From: Longimicrobiales bacterium
Lineage (GTDB): Bacteria > Gemmatimonadota > Gemmatimonadetes > Longimicrobiales > Gaopeijiaceae
Length of the DNA stretch: 64,000 nt
Direction of reading: 5' to 3'
Assembly (NCBI GenBank): GCA_028284495.1
Contig: JANQRP010000024.1
Span: 51,309 to 115,308, forward strand
In this document: positions 36,673-46,387 of the stretch, piece by piece
Layout of the letters: the number at the start of each line of letters is the position of its first letter
How positions within the stretch are numbered: position 1 is the first letter of the stretch
Made by a program: the position numbers and the translations under genes
The notes under the pieces: generated by a model
What the model saw: only the letters and a program-made list of their open reading frames with translations
Told to the model about the DNA's origin: nothing
The model's database searches: none

Positions 36673-37590
36673 CTACCCCGCGTCTGCCACGATGCGCGTC
36701 CCCGACTCCCCGCGGACGATGGCTTCGGCCTGGTCCAGCGATCCGATCGCCGCCTCGCCACCGGACGCCGCCACGAAGGCGGCCGCCGCGCGGAGCTTCG
36801 GGCCGATCGATCCCTTCGGAAGGTCGTCGGCCCAGGCCAGCGCCTGGACCGCCCCGATCCGCTCCACCGCGCGCTGCTCCGGCGAGCCGAAGTCGCGGTA
36901 GAGCGCGTCCACATCGGTGAGCAGGAGAAGTAGATCCGTGTCGAGCGAGCCGGCGAGAAGCGCGCTCGTCGCATCCTTGTCCACCACCGCCTCGAGCCCG
37001 CGGATCCGGCCGTCGGCGTCTCGCGCCACGGGGATCCCGCCACCGCCGGCACAGATCACCAGGGTGCCCGCCGCGCAGAGCCGCCGGATGGACGGCAGCT
37101 CGAGCACCTCGAGCGGGGCCGGCGAGGCCACGGCGCGGCGCCACACGTCCCCCTCGGCAATCATGTGCCACCCGCGATCGTAGCGAAGCGCCCGAGCCTC
37201 GGCCTCGACGTAGCTTGGGCCGATCGGCTTGGTTGCGTCATCGAAGGCGGGGTCGTCCGGGTCCACGCGGACCTGCGTCAGAACGACGGCGAGGTCGATC
37301 CCCGGAACGTGGGTTCGGAACTCCTGAGCGAGCAGGTGCCCGATCAAGCCCTCGGTCTGAGCGCCGAGCACGTCGAGCGGCTGCGCGGACTCGGGAGCGA
37401 CCGCGGCCTCCCGGAGGGCCAGGAGGCCGATCTGCGGCCCGTTCCCGTGCGTGAGGAGGACGGAGTGCTCCCGGACCAGCGGCGCGAGGAGTCTAGCCGC
37501 ACGGGCGATGTTGCCGAGCTGGTTCGCCGCGGTCGGCGCCTCTCCCCGACGCAGGATCGCGTGCCCGCCCAGGCCGACGACGATCTTCAC
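36673..37590 (-). CDS. arcC: carbamate kinase
   Basis: A 305-residue amino-acid-kinase-fold enzyme that makes ATP from carbamoyl phosphate. It starts with KIVVGLGGHAIL and continues with LLTHGNGPQIG, GPSYVEAEA, VICAGGGGIPV, VVDKDATSALLA and LLTDVDALY. GSIGPKLRAAAAFV holds the substrate-binding lysine. The start is a GTG. It is 37 bases downstream of arginine deiminase, so the two form the ends of the ADI pathway. The middle enzyme, ornithine carbamoyltransferase, is not in the window. Confidence 0.94.
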   Translation of the reverse strand: MKIVVGLGGHAILRRGEAPTAANQLGNIARAARLLAPLVREHSVLLTHGNGPQIGLLALREAAVAPESAQPLDVLGAQTEGLIGHLLAQEFRTHVPGIDLAVVLTQVRVDPDDPAFDDATKPIGPSYVEAEARALRYDRGWHMIAEGDVWRRAVASPAPLEVLELPSIRRLCAAGTLVICAGGGGIPVARDADGRIRGLEAVVDKDATSALLAGSLDTDLLLLLTDVDALYRDFGSPEQRAVERIGAVQALAWADDLPKGSIGPKLRAAAAFVAASGGEAAIGSLDQAEAIVRGESGTRIVADAG

Positions 37591-37627
37591 GACGCTCGGT
37601 GGGTCGTCGGCCGGTATCCCCGGCGCC

Positions 37628-38860
37628 TCACGCGATCGGGTCTCGTGCCATCGGGCAGCTCATGCAGCGGGCGCCGCCTCGACCGCGCCCGAGTTCACCG
37701 CCCGGGATGGTGATGACCTCGATCCCTGCCTTCGCGAGCTTCGCGTTGGTGTCGACGTTCCGGTCGTACCCGACCACCACGCCCGGGGCGATCGCCAGCA
37801 CGTTGTTGCCGTCGTCCCACTGCTCGCGCTTCGCCTGGTACTCGTCGCCGCCGGTCGTCACCACCCGCACGCTCCCGAGGTCGAGCGCGTCCGAGATCGC
37901 CTCGAAGAGATCGTCCTCCTCCTCGACGTGCAGTTCATCGTCCACGCCGGGACGGATCGACCAGACCCGCAGCTGCTCCTCCACACCCGGGAAGATGCAG
38001 AATGCGTCATGGTCGATCATGGTGAGCACCGTGTCGAGGTGCATGTACGCCCGGACCTTGGGAACGGACACCGCGAGAACCCGCGCCACCTCGCCCGCCT
38101 CGAACAGAGACGCGGCGAGATGCTCGACCGCCTGCGGCGTCGTCCGCTGGCTGAGACCCACCATCACCGTCCGGTGGTCGAGGACGAAGACGTCCCCGCC
38201 CTCCAGCGTGCACTCGAGCCCGGCCACTCCGCCGTCGCCGAACCAGTGGGTCACGCCGTCGCCGGCGAAGGCGGGATGGAAGCGGTAGATGGCCTCCAGA
38301 TTGAGCGTCTCGCGGACCCGGGCCGGGTGCGCCATGGAGCTCACGGCGACGCCTCCACCGATCCAGACCGACGGATCCCGCGTGAAGAGGTGGTTCGGCA
38401 GCGGGGGCAGCAGGAAGTGATCGGAGTCGAGCGCGGCGGTGACGAGTCCTCCGCCCTGTCGGATCCCCCGGACCGGCGACTCCTCCAGCGTCATCCCGCC
38501 GATCAGCGACTCGGCGAGGGTCCGCCCGTCCATCTCGTCGAGCGCCGCGCGCAGCTCGTCGGCGAGGCAGCCGTGCTCGGCGGCACTCACCCGTCGGTCG
38601 AGGAGCCATGCGCGCCCGGCCGGGACGTCCATGGTCTCGGCGAGCAGCCGCTCCAGATACAGGACCTCGACGTCGCGGTCCCGCAGCGCGGTCGCGAAGG
38701 CGTCGTGATCCTCCTGCGCACGGCTCACCCATATCACCTCGTCGAAGAGGAGTTCTTCGCGGTTGCGGGGGGTGAGTCTCCGGAGGCTTCGATCCGGTCG
38801 ATGCAGCAGCACGGATCGGAGCCGCCCCACCTCGGAGTGGACGCCACGGGGATCGGTCAC
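37628..38860 (-). CDS. arcA: arginine deiminase
   Basis: A 410-residue enzyme that hydrolyses arginine to citrulline and ammonia. The guanidino-modifying fold is clear. Motifs are [43 protein letters not shown] with the catalytic His and Asp, and the nucleophile Cys in [11 protein letters not shown] close to the C-terminus. The N-terminal [14 protein letters not shown] is typical. The GTG start at 38860 overlaps the stop of the BNR-repeat gene by 4 bases (GTGA), an odd partnership of an exoprotein with a cytosolic enzyme. Confidence 0.95.
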   Translation of the reverse strand: MTDPRGVHSEVGRLRSVLLHRPDRSLRRLTPRNREELLFDEVIWVSRAQEDHDAFATALRDRDVEVLYLERLLAETMDVPAGRAWLLDRRVSAAEHGCLADELRAALDEMDGRTLAESLIGGMTLEESPVRGIRQGGGLVTAALDSDHFLLPPLPNHLFTRDPSVWIGGGVAVSSMAHPARVRETLNLEAIYRFHPAFAGDGVTHWFGDGGVAGLECTLEGGDVFVLDHRTVMVGLSQRTTPQAVEHLAASLFEAGEVARVLAVSVPKVRAYMHLDTVLTMIDHDAFCIFPGVEEQLRVWSIRPGVDDELHVEEEDDLFEAISDALDLGSVRVVTTGGDEYQAKREQWDDGNNVLAIAPGVVVGYDRNVDTNAKLAKAGIEVITIPGGELGRGRGGARCMSCPMARDPIA

Positions 38861-41800
38861 GCGGAGGCGCCGCCCCCTTCGGCGTCGGCCACGATCCGCG
38901 CGCGGAGCCGCTCCCAGGCCGTCTCGGCGGCTTCCAGCAACTCCATGTACAGCTGCCGGACCTCCTGCGCCTGATCCGTCGGGCCGTGGTCCGACCCCGA
39001 GATGTATCCCCCGAGGCTCGTGATCTTCGCGAACAGCTGCCGGCCCCACCACAGGGAGTCCTGTCCGCCGGTGAGACGCAGGTCGACGAGCTGCATCTCC
39101 AGGTCGGTGAGGGCGTCGTAGCGCGCCTGCTGGGCCGGGCTCAGCCCATCGCCCGCCTCGAGCTCGAGCAGCCGCGCCCGCTCGACCTCGATCGCGTCGA
39201 TGAGGGCCACGACGCGGTCGGCCATGTCACGTAGCTCGAGCGCCATGGCGAGCTGCGCCCGCATGCCTTCCATCGAGCCGGTGGACGTCGGGTCCGGGAG
39301 GACGGTGAGCGGCTGTTCGTGCGTCTCGCCGTTCACGGTGAGTCGAACGGTGTACGTCCCGGGAAGCGCCGCCGGGGACACGCGCCCGCCGTCGCCGGGA
39401 CTCCGCGTGCCGTCGGCGGAGAGTCCGGCGTGTGCGTGCTCGATCGGCGCGGTGCGCATGGTCGGGTACCCCGACGAGCGGTGGCGGAGGTTCCAGCTCG
39501 TGCGCTGAAGCCCCGGAGCGCCGGGTGCGCGCACGTCCGCGATCGACTCGCCGGACGAATCCATGATCTCCATCGCCACCTCGTGGTCCCCGGGCGGAAG
39601 CCAGTAGCTGATGAGCGCGCCCGACGGACCGCTTTCGCCCGCCGCGGGCACGCCGGGCTGGCTGAAGGGAGAGGCCGTCGAGACCCAGCGGTACGCGTCG
39701 CGCGGGGCGAAGAGGTGGGGCCCCTGAGGCGCCAGCGCGACCTCGATCGGTCCTTCGAACGGGGGCGCATCCACTCGTGGGATGCCCTCCCCGACCCGAA
39801 GCGCCGGCGGGTCCTGCAGCGGATTGATGTCGTCCACGATCCAGAACCCTCGCCCGTACGTGGCGATCACCAGGTCGTCGAAGTGGTCCTGCACCTCGAC
39901 CCAGTGCACGGGCGCGGGCGGGATCCCCTCGTAGCGCACCCAGCGAGCGCCGTCCGTCTGCGACACGTACAGCCCGTTGCCCGTCCCCGCGTAGAGCAGC
40001 CCTTCCCGCTCCGGGTCCTCCTGCAGGACGTGCGTGAACGAGAGCGCGCTCCGCGGGATGTCGCCGTCGATGCGCGCCCACGAGTCGCCGCCGTCGTCCG
40101 TGCGGTAGAGGATCGGGTCGAAGATTCCCAGCTGATGCCCGTCCACGGCCACGTACACCTTGTCCTCGTCGTGCCGGGACACCTCGATGCTCGAGATGGT
40201 CGAATAGATCGGCAGTTCGGGCAGGCGGTCGCTGAGGTCGGTCCACGTCGCGCCTCCGTCCCGCGTCACATGGAGCTTCCCGTCGTTCGTTCCGGCCCAG
40301 ATCTCGCCCGGGTTCAGGAGGCTCTCGGCGATCGCGAAGACCACGGCGGCGTAGGTCGGACCGGCGTCGTCGGGGGTGAGCCCTCCCGTCTTCCTGAGCA
40401 GCGAGTCCTGACCGGTCGAGAGGTCCGGCGAGATGACGTCCCAGCTCTGCCCGCCGTTCGTGGAGCGGTGGACGTGCTGGCTCCCCACGTACGCGACCGA
40501 CGGGTCGTGCGGCGAGAGCGTGATCGGGAAGGTCCACTGGAATCGGTAGCGCAGGTCGCCCGCCGGCCACGCCTCGGGGTTGTCGGGCCAGACGGTGACC
40601 GTGCGCGACGTACGGGTCGCGAGGTCGTGCCGATCGAGAATTCCCTCGTAACAACCCGACCAGACGACGTCGTTCACCGTGTCGGGTACCGCCCAGCCAC
40701 TCTCGCAGCCGCCGACGCTCCGCCACTCGCCCACGGGAATCGACCCGCCGTAGAGCACGCGTGACGGTCCCATGGTGGACGGTCCGTCCTGACGGTTGCC
40801 GTACAGGTTGTACGGGACCTTGTTGTCCACCTGCACGTGGTACATCTGGGCGATGGGAAGAAGCGGCCGGTACCAGTCGCGCCCGCGCGTGGTCGAGATC
40901 GACGGGCCCTGATCGTGGCCGAGGATCATGCGGTCCGGCATCGTGGGGTCGATCCACATGTCGTGGAAGTCTCCCCCGTTCCCGCCTCCGCCGCGGAGGG
41001 ACGGCCCACCGTCGTCGGTCACGGAATACCCGGTGGCCATGAAGTGGACCTGGTCCGGATCGTCCGGCGCGACATGCAGACGCGTGTAGTAGTGGGGCCG
41101 CTGCTGGATCCGATGCGCGGCCTGCACCATGGCCCACGTGAGCCCGCGGTCGTCCGAGCGCCAGAGGACGCCCTGGTGCTGATACGGATCGGGTCCACCG
41201 GGATCGAGCGGCCCGTTGGCCGAGTTCACATTGGTCTCGATCATCGCGTAGATCCGGTCCGGATCCGCCGGCGTGCCGCCGAGTGCGATTTTGCCGAGGG
41301 TGCCCCGCGGGAGCCCGTTCCCCTCGAGCTTCTCCCACGTCTCGCCCCCGTCGTTCGACCGCCAGATCCCGTCGTTCGGGCCGCCGCTCCAGCGGCCCCA
41401 CGTGCGGATGTGCATGGTCCAGAGCGAGGCGAAGATCGTGTCGGGGGCTCCGGGCACCATCCAGAGGTCGAAGGCGCCGGTCATCGGGTCCGTGTGGAGC
41501 ACCCGATCCCAGGTCTCGCCTCCGTCGGCGGTCCGGAAGACGCCCCGCTCCTCCTGGGGGCCGTAGAGGTGGCCCAGCGCGGCGACCCAGGCGACGTCGG
41601 GGTCGTCCGGATGCACGATGATCCGCCCGACGCGCCCGCTCTCCGGAAGTCCCACGAACCGCCAGCTGTCGCCGCGGTCGTCCGACCGGTAGATGCCGGT
41701 GCCGTGGCTCACGTTCGACCGGATCCACGGCTCGCCGGTGCCGGCATAGATCACGTCGTGGTCCGACGGCGCGACCGCCAGCGCTCCGATCGATTGCACG

Positions 41801-42096
41801 TCGTGGTCGTCGAATACGGGCTCCCAGCCGTGGCCGCCGTCGGTGGTCTTCCAGATCCCCCCGGAGGCAGCCCCGACCAGGTAGGTGTTCGGGTCACCCG
41901 GGATCCCGGTCACCGCGCTCACGCGATTCCCGACGGGGCCGACGTGCCGAGCCTCGAGACCCGAGAGGAGCTCCGCGAGCGCGCGGTCCTCCCCGGGCAG
42001 CTGCGCGTGCCCCGGCTGGGGCCAGACGGACAGCGTGAGCGCGGCGAGGATGGGGGCGACGATGAGCCCTGCGAGGCTCGGGACACGGCGGGACAT
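38857..42096 (-). CDS. secreted BNR/sortilin-like beta-propeller protein
   Basis: A 1079-residue exported protein with a leader ending in GHAQ. Residues about 30-790 contain many BNR/Asp-box repeats ([46 protein letters not shown]), forming one or two ten-bladed propellers like Vps10/sortilin. The C-terminal 290 residues include a beta domain ([32 protein letters not shown]) and a helical segment ([20 protein letters not shown]). Proteins of this build are numerous in Gemmatimonadota and related phyla, often described as glycosyl hydrolases or sialidases. The catalytic residues of sialidases are not evident, so a binding role is as likely. Confidence 0.87.
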   Translation of the reverse strand: MSRRVPSLAGLIVAPILAALTLSVWPQPGHAQLPGEDRALAELLSGLEARHVGPVGNRVSAVTGIPGDPNTYLVGAASGGIWKTTDGGHGWEPVFDDHDVQSIGALAVAPSDHDVIYAGTGEPWIRSNVSHGTGIYRSDDRGDSWRFVGLPESGRVGRIIVHPDDPDVAWVAALGHLYGPQEERGVFRTADGGETWDRVLHTDPMTGAFDLWMVPGAPDTIFASLWTMHIRTWGRWSGGPNDGIWRSNDGGETWEKLEGNGLPRGTLGKIALGGTPADPDRIYAMIETNVNSANGPLDPGGPDPYQHQGVLWRSDDRGLTWAMVQAAHRIQQRPHYYTRLHVAPDDPDQVHFMATGYSVTDDGGPSLRGGGGNGGDFHDMWIDPTMPDRMILGHDQGPSISTTRGRDWYRPLLPIAQMYHVQVDNKVPYNLYGNRQDGPSTMGPSRVLYGGSIPVGEWRSVGGCESGWAVPDTVNDVVWSGCYEGILDRHDLATRTSRTVTVWPDNPEAWPAGDLRYRFQWTFPITLSPHDPSVAYVGSQHVHRSTNGGQSWDVISPDLSTGQDSLLRKTGGLTPDDAGPTYAAVVFAIAESLLNPGEIWAGTNDGKLHVTRDGGATWTDLSDRLPELPIYSTISSIEVSRHDEDKVYVAVDGHQLGIFDPILYRTDDGGDSWARIDGDIPRSALSFTHVLQEDPEREGLLYAGTGNGLYVSQTDGARWVRYEGIPPAPVHWVEVQDHFDDLVIATYGRGFWIVDDINPLQDPPALRVGEGIPRVDAPPFEGPIEVALAPQGPHLFAPRDAYRWVSTASPFSQPGVPAAGESGPSGALISYWLPPGDHEVAMEIMDSSGESIADVRAPGAPGLQRTSWNLRHRSSGYPTMRTAPIEHAHAGLSADGTRSPGDGGRVSPAALPGTYTVRLTVNGETHEQPLTVLPDPTSTGSMEGMRAQLAMALELRDMADRVVALIDAIEVERARLLELEAGDGLSPAQQARYDALTDLEMQLVDLRLTGGQDSLWWGRQLFAKITSLGGYISGSDHGPTDQAQEVRQLYMELLEAAETAWERLRARIVADAEGGGASA

Positions 42097-42226
42097 GGAC
42101 GCTCCGGAAGACGGTGGAATGCGCCGCCAACCTAGACGCCCGCCCCGATTCCGGGCCAGCCCCCGGCGCAGCGCGCGGGGCGGCACACGGACGGTGGGCC
42201 TGAAGTCGCCGGGCTCGCCGTTCCGG

Positions 42227-43024
42227 CTACTTCCTCCGGTGGTGGAGCGCCACCGGTTCGGTCTCCCGCCCGCGCTCCCACCAGTTCTGGTAGAGGTCGA
42301 CCGTGAACATCAGAACGAGCATGAAGATCACGATCCACTGCGGGATGTAGGGGAAGGCAGTCCCGTTCGCCTCGAGGTGGGCCGTGTGGCCGCCCTCCAG
42401 CACGAGCACGAACCCGATCAGGAGCAGGACGAACAGGCCCAGGATCTCGAACTCCGGGTTCGACGCGAGGAAGGTCGAGATGGCATCCGCGAAGGCGAGC
42501 ATCAGCGCCACCGACACCACGACCGACAGGACCATCACCAGGAAGATGTCGGTCATCCCGACCACGGTGAGAATCGAGTCGACGCTGAACAGCAGGTTCA
42601 TGCCGACGATCAGGGCCACCACGTCGCGGAACCTGGCCGCCTGACCCACCGCGAGCTCCTTCGACTTGAGCTTGATGCGGAGCTCCTTCACACCCTTCCA
42701 GATCAGGAAGAGCCCGCCGAGGATCAGGACGAGCGCCTTCCCGGTCATGTCGCCGGTCAGCGTGACCCAGGCGAGCGTGACGTCGAACTCGAACAGGCTC
42801 GCGGTCGCGACGCTCAGGATCAGACTCACCAGTGCCAGCAGCACGATCCGAAACAGCATCGCGAGCACGAGCCCCAGCTTGATCGCCTTGCCCCGCTCGG
42901 CTTGCGGCAGCTTGTTGGCGATGATCGTGATGATGATCAGGTTGTCGGCGCCGAGCGCGATCTGAATCAGCGTGATGCCGAAGAGGGACGCGAGAACGGC
43001 CGGGTCGGTGAGTGTGGCGAGCAT
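42227..43024 (-). CDS. TerC-family integral membrane protein
   Basis: A 265-residue protein with about seven membrane helices. The TerC hallmarks are the acidic residues inside helices: ITLIQIALGADNLIIITIIA near the start and NLLFSVDSILTVVGMTD in the middle. The basic loop KGVKELRIKLKSKELA separates two halves. TerC/Alx relatives export manganese or other metals and are linked to tellurite resistance and to metal loading of exported proteins. No other ter gene is nearby. It is 58 bases after the DsbA-like gene. Confidence 0.9.
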   Translation of the reverse strand: MLATLTDPAVLASLFGITLIQIALGADNLIIITIIANKLPQAERGKAIKLGLVLAMLFRIVLLALVSLILSVATASLFEFDVTLAWVTLTGDMTGKALVLILGGLFLIWKGVKELRIKLKSKELAVGQAARFRDVVALIVGMNLLFSVDSILTVVGMTDIFLVMVLSVVVSVALMLAFADAISTFLASNPEFEILGLFVLLLIGFVLVLEGGHTAHLEANGTAFPYIPQWIVIFMLVLMFTVDLYQNWWERGRETEPVALHHRRK

Positions 43025-43082
43025 GGAGACCTGGGTCTGTGAGGCCGGAGTCCGGGAGGTCCGGGATCGGGAGGCGCCGGAC

Positions 43083-43751
43083 TCACCGAAGCGTGTCGGC
43101 GGCGATCTCGGCGAGACGCTGGTCGAACGCCCGGCGGGCGAAAGCGAAGGGCACGGCTCCCATCATGGGGAAGCCGTCGACGAGGTAGGTGGGTGTGCCC
43201 CGCACGCCGAGCTCGGTCGCGAGCGAGTCGGCTCGCCGGATCCGCGCCGCCACCTCCGAGTCGGCTCCGCATCGGTCCAGCACGTCTCCCGTGAGCCCCG
43301 CCCCGACCGCGATTCGGCGAACCGCCGTGGCCGATGCGTCGGGCCCGGCGCCCACCCAGGCGTCCCGCTCCGCGTAGAGCGCGGCCGTCACGGCCTCTGC
43401 CTGCGCCGGCGAGTCCGCGCACTCCACGGCGACGACCGCGGGGCGTGACCGAGGGTACAGCCCGCTCACCCAGGGGATGGTGATCCAGCGTGCGCGGCCC
43501 GGATCCACGTATGCGCGGAACAGCGAGTCGCGGGCACCCACGTGGAAGTCCGCGCAGTACGGGCACGACGGGTCGGTGAACTCCACGACCTGCAGGGGCG
43601 CCGCGGGGTCGCCGTGGAAGAACCCCAGCCCGGCCACGTCCACGGCTCCTCCGGTGCCGGCGTCTCCGCGCCGCTCCGCTCCGCACGACTGGAAGAAGAG
43701 GATGGCCGCGAACCCCGCGGCCACCGCGCCGATGCGGGCGGGACGCCGCAT
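43083..43751 (-). CDS. DsbA/thioredoxin-like lipoprotein
   Basis: A 222-residue protein with a lipobox leader (AAILFFQSC). The thioredoxin-fold active site is CPYC in FTDPSCPYCADFH, and the cis-Pro loop is VRGTPTYLVDG. An inserted helical region lies between them, as in DsbA/DsbG-type proteins of the thioredoxin_4 family. It should oxidise or isomerise thiols in the periplasm. Its start shares a base with the permease stop (TGATG), tying it to the ABC transporter. Confidence 0.88.
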   Translation of the reverse strand: MRRPARIGAVAAGFAAILFFQSCGAERRGDAGTGGAVDVAGLGFFHGDPAAPLQVVEFTDPSCPYCADFHVGARDSLFRAYVDPGRARWITIPWVSGLYPRSRPAVVAVECADSPAQAEAVTAALYAERDAWVGAGPDASATAVRRIAVGAGLTGDVLDRCGADSEVAARIRRADSLATELGVRGTPTYLVDGFPMMGAVPFAFARRAFDQRLAEIAADTLR

Positions 43752-45037
43752 CAGACCCGCACGGCGAGTCCGTCGTGGAGCGCGGTACGGTAGGCCTTCA
43801 CGGCGGGTACGAACCCGATGAGGAAGCCGGCGCCCGCCACCGCCCCGAGGTACAGCCACTCGATCGGCGCGAGGCCGGCGATCGGCAGGAACAGCCCGAA
43901 CTGGGACTCGACCCACGGCTGCGCGATCGACAGCCCGCCGTACACCACCGCGACGCCCATGGCCGCGCCGAGGGTCGCAAGCACGGCCGACTCGAGGACC
44001 AGCAGTGAGACGATGCGGACCGGACCGGCCCCGATCGCCCGGAGAATCGCCATCTCGCGGCGACGGGCGTCGAGAGACGTGTAGAGCGAGACGAGCATTC
44101 CGAGCAGGCCGACGATGACCACGAATACGCCGACCAGGCGCAGGCCCTCCTCGGCGTACCCGAGCCCGTTCCACATCTCGCTGAGCGCGAGTCCCGGCAG
44201 GACCGCCATGATCGGCTCCTCCTCCCACACGTTCACCTCACGCTGCAGGCTGAGAACGTCGCGCCGGTTCGTGGCGCCGACGAAGAACGCGGTCACCTGG
44301 GTGGGCTGGTAGTCCCCCGTCCACCGCTCTTCGGCCGGTTCAGCCTCGTCGGAGGGTGGGCCACCGCCGAACGACATCGCCGATGCGGGCGGCACGCCGC
44401 CCTCCCACCCCTCGTGCATCGCTTCGATGCCCTCGAGGGTCACGTAGATCGCGCGGTCGACCGGCGTGAAGGTCGGGGCGAGGATGCCCGAGATCGTGAA
44501 CGGCGTGTCGTCGTGGGTGATGAACCCGCCCATCCCGTGCGTGACCGCGATCTGGTCGCCCAGGTCGTAGCCGAGCTCGGCGGCGACCTGCGAGCCGATC
44601 GCCACCTCGAACACCTCGAGGGCCGGCTTCCCCTCCGCCACCTCGATGGGCTGGCCTCCACGGTAGCGATAGCGCTCGTAGAAGTTCTCGTCCGTGCCGA
44701 TCACGCGGAACCCACGATGGCTGTCGCCGAGCGAGTACGGAATCGTCCAGTCCACGGCCGGGTGCGCCGCCCACGTCTGGTACGCCTCCCAGCTGACGTT
44801 CTGCGTCGGCGAGCCCATCCCGAACACGGAGTACAGCAGCAGCTGGATCGTGCCGGACTTCGGACCGATGATGAGATCGGTCTGGCTGATGGTGTTCGAG
44901 AAGCTCTCCCGCATCCCGGTCCGGATCTTCTCCACGCCGAGCAGAAGCGCCACGCTGAGCGCGATCGAGCCGACGGTGAGCGTCGTGACGAGAAGCCGGT
45001 TCCGAAGCGACTTGAGTGCCAGATCGAGAACGAGCAT
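43751..45037 (-). CDS. FtsX/MacB-type ABC transporter permease
   Basis: A 428-residue protein with one N-terminal membrane helix (LLVTTLTVGSIALSVALLL), a large periplasmic domain of about 240 residues, and three C-terminal helices with the FtsX signature SLYTSLDARRREMAILRAIG. This four-helix MacB layout is used for mechanotransmission or lipoprotein/peptide export rather than import. Start ATG 45037 shares a base with the stop of the ATPase gene. No MacA-like adaptor is encoded next to it. Confidence 0.9.
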   Translation of the reverse strand: MLVLDLALKSLRNRLLVTTLTVGSIALSVALLLGVEKIRTGMRESFSNTISQTDLIIGPKSGTIQLLLYSVFGMGSPTQNVSWEAYQTWAAHPAVDWTIPYSLGDSHRGFRVIGTDENFYERYRYRGGQPIEVAEGKPALEVFEVAIGSQVAAELGYDLGDQIAVTHGMGGFITHDDTPFTISGILAPTFTPVDRAIYVTLEGIEAMHEGWEGGVPPASAMSFGGGPPSDEAEPAEERWTGDYQPTQVTAFFVGATNRRDVLSLQREVNVWEEEPIMAVLPGLALSEMWNGLGYAEEGLRLVGVFVVIVGLLGMLVSLYTSLDARRREMAILRAIGAGPVRIVSLLVLESAVLATLGAAMGVAVVYGGLSIAQPWVESQFGLFLPIAGLAPIEWLYLGAVAGAGFLIGFVPAVKAYRTALHDGLAVRV

Positions 45038-45738
45038 CAGGCCGCGACCTCCCCCGCCCGATTCGACTCGCCCAGCGAGACCTCCTGCTCGAAGTGCGCG
45101 GCGAGGGTCCGGTCGTGGCTGACGAACACGAGCGTGCTGCCCGCGCCCTCGCACGCTTCCAGAAGGAGTTCCAGGAAGGCGTCCCTTCGGTCGTGGTCCA
45201 GCGACGAGGTCGGCTCGTCCGCGATGATCAGCTCCGGCGAGCCGATCAGGGCACGGCAGGCGGCCACCCGCTGCTGCTGCCCGACGCTGAGCGCGCCGAC
45301 CGCCGAGCCGAGCGCGTGGTCGATCTCGAGCGCCGCTGCCAGCCGCCGGGCTTCCTCGGCGGGGTTGGACGCCCGAATCCGACCGCGACGTTCGGCGTTC
45401 ATCCGCACGGGAAGAATGATGTTCTCCAGCACCGACAGGTACGGGATCAGGTTGAACATCTGGAAGACGTAGCCGATGTGGCGGGCCCGGAACGCGTCAC
45501 GGCGGGCGCCGGACATCGAGGTCAGGTCCTCACCCAGCACCCGCACGGCGCCGGAATCGGCGCGCAGGACGCCTGCGAGAATGCCGAGGAGCGTCGTCTT
45601 GCCGCTGCCACTGGGTCCATGCAGGAAGGTCCGCGTACCGGCCTCGAGCCGGAGCGAGGGCACGTCGATGACGACGGGTCCCCGACCGTAGGAAAAGCGG
45701 ACGTCTTCGAGCTGGACGGCGATCGCCGTCTCCGTCAC
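45037..45738 (-). CDS. LolD/MacB-type ABC transporter ATPase
   Basis: A 233-residue ATPase with Walker A HGPSGSGKTTLLG, Q-loop IGYVFQMFNLIPYL, Walker B LIIADEPTSSLD and the switch His in VSHD. The signature is ALSVGQQQRVAACRAL, where VGQQQ replaces the usual SGGQQ; the second Ser/Gly position is altered but the variant is known in this family. It has a GTG start one base after the DUF3299 stop, followed by its permease. Confidence 0.92.
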   Translation of the reverse strand: MTETAIAVQLEDVRFSYGRGPVVIDVPSLRLEAGTRTFLHGPSGSGKTTLLGILAGVLRADSGAVRVLGEDLTSMSGARRDAFRARHIGYVFQMFNLIPYLSVLENIILPVRMNAERRGRIRASNPAEEARRLAAALEIDHALGSAVGALSVGQQQRVAACRALIGSPELIIADEPTSSLDHDRRDAFLELLLEACEGAGSTLVFVSHDRTLAAHFEQEVSLGESNRAGEVAA

Positions 45739-45739
45739 G

Positions 45740-46282
45740 TCATTCGTAGTCGTAGGGGTACAGCCTGGTGCCTTCGACCACGAACCCGACCGAGCCGTAG
45801 ACGCTCTCCGTCATCTCGATCTTGAGGGTCCCCTCCATCCAGACGGGGTCCCACCCGTAGAGCTGCGCGGGCTCGCCGTCCGACATCTCGATGTAGACCA
45901 GCTGATTGGGCGGCGGCGGTGGCGTGTGGACGCAGGCGCCGACGTACGGAACCAGAAGGAACTCCGTGGCCCGCTCCGCGAAGTCCTCGAGCGGGACGGT
46001 GAATCCCGGGATCTTCACGACCTTGCCGTCCGCATCGCGCAGCACCTCGGTGAGTTCACCGGTGCGGTAGTCGAGCCCGGCGAGTTGCCGCCAGCTGAGC
46101 TCGATCGGGTCGTCTGCCGTCCCGGCCGACGCGCGGATGGCGGCGCGAAGCTCCGCCGCCGGGTCCGCCGGGGAGGCGGCCGGTGCTCCGAAGGCGGACA
46201 GCATGAGAAGGACGGCGCTGGCCACGGACACGCGCAGCGTGCCCGGGCGGGAGGTCGACAGCGTGGAGATCATGCGCACCAT
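45740..46282 (-). CDS. exported DUF3299 protein
   Basis: A 180-residue protein from ATG 46282 with a leader ending near FGAPAASPA. The DUF3299 core is clear: SWRQLAGLDY, VVKIPGFTVPLEDF, FLLVPYVGACVHTPPPPPNQ and MEGTLKIEMTESVYGSVGF. The Cys-x-His motif (ACVHTPPPPPN) suggests a metal site. Family members are often encoded next to LolD/MacB-type transporters, as here, and have no settled function. It is the first gene of a four-gene operon with the ATPase, permease and DsbA-like protein. A TTG at 46318 is an alternative start. Confidence 0.85.
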   Translation of the reverse strand: MVRMISTLSTSRPGTLRVSVASAVLLMLSAFGAPAASPADPAAELRAAIRASAGTADDPIELSWRQLAGLDYRTGELTEVLRDADGKVVKIPGFTVPLEDFAERATEFLLVPYVGACVHTPPPPPNQLVYIEMSDGEPAQLYGWDPVWMEGTLKIEMTESVYGSVGFVVEGTRLYPYDYE

Positions 46283-46387
46283 GGGTGTCACCGAAGGGGG
46301 TGGAAGCCGCACCGACAAGATCTGGTAAGCCGATGGTCCTCGGCAAGTTCCGAGGGAGCGTCGGACCGGAGTCCGGGCGGGGCCCGA

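Noticed and set aside
45037..45738. ABC ATPase inactive because of the SVGQQ signature
   Set aside because: Walker A, Walker B with Glu, Q-loop and switch His are intact, and signature variants of this type occur in working ATPases.
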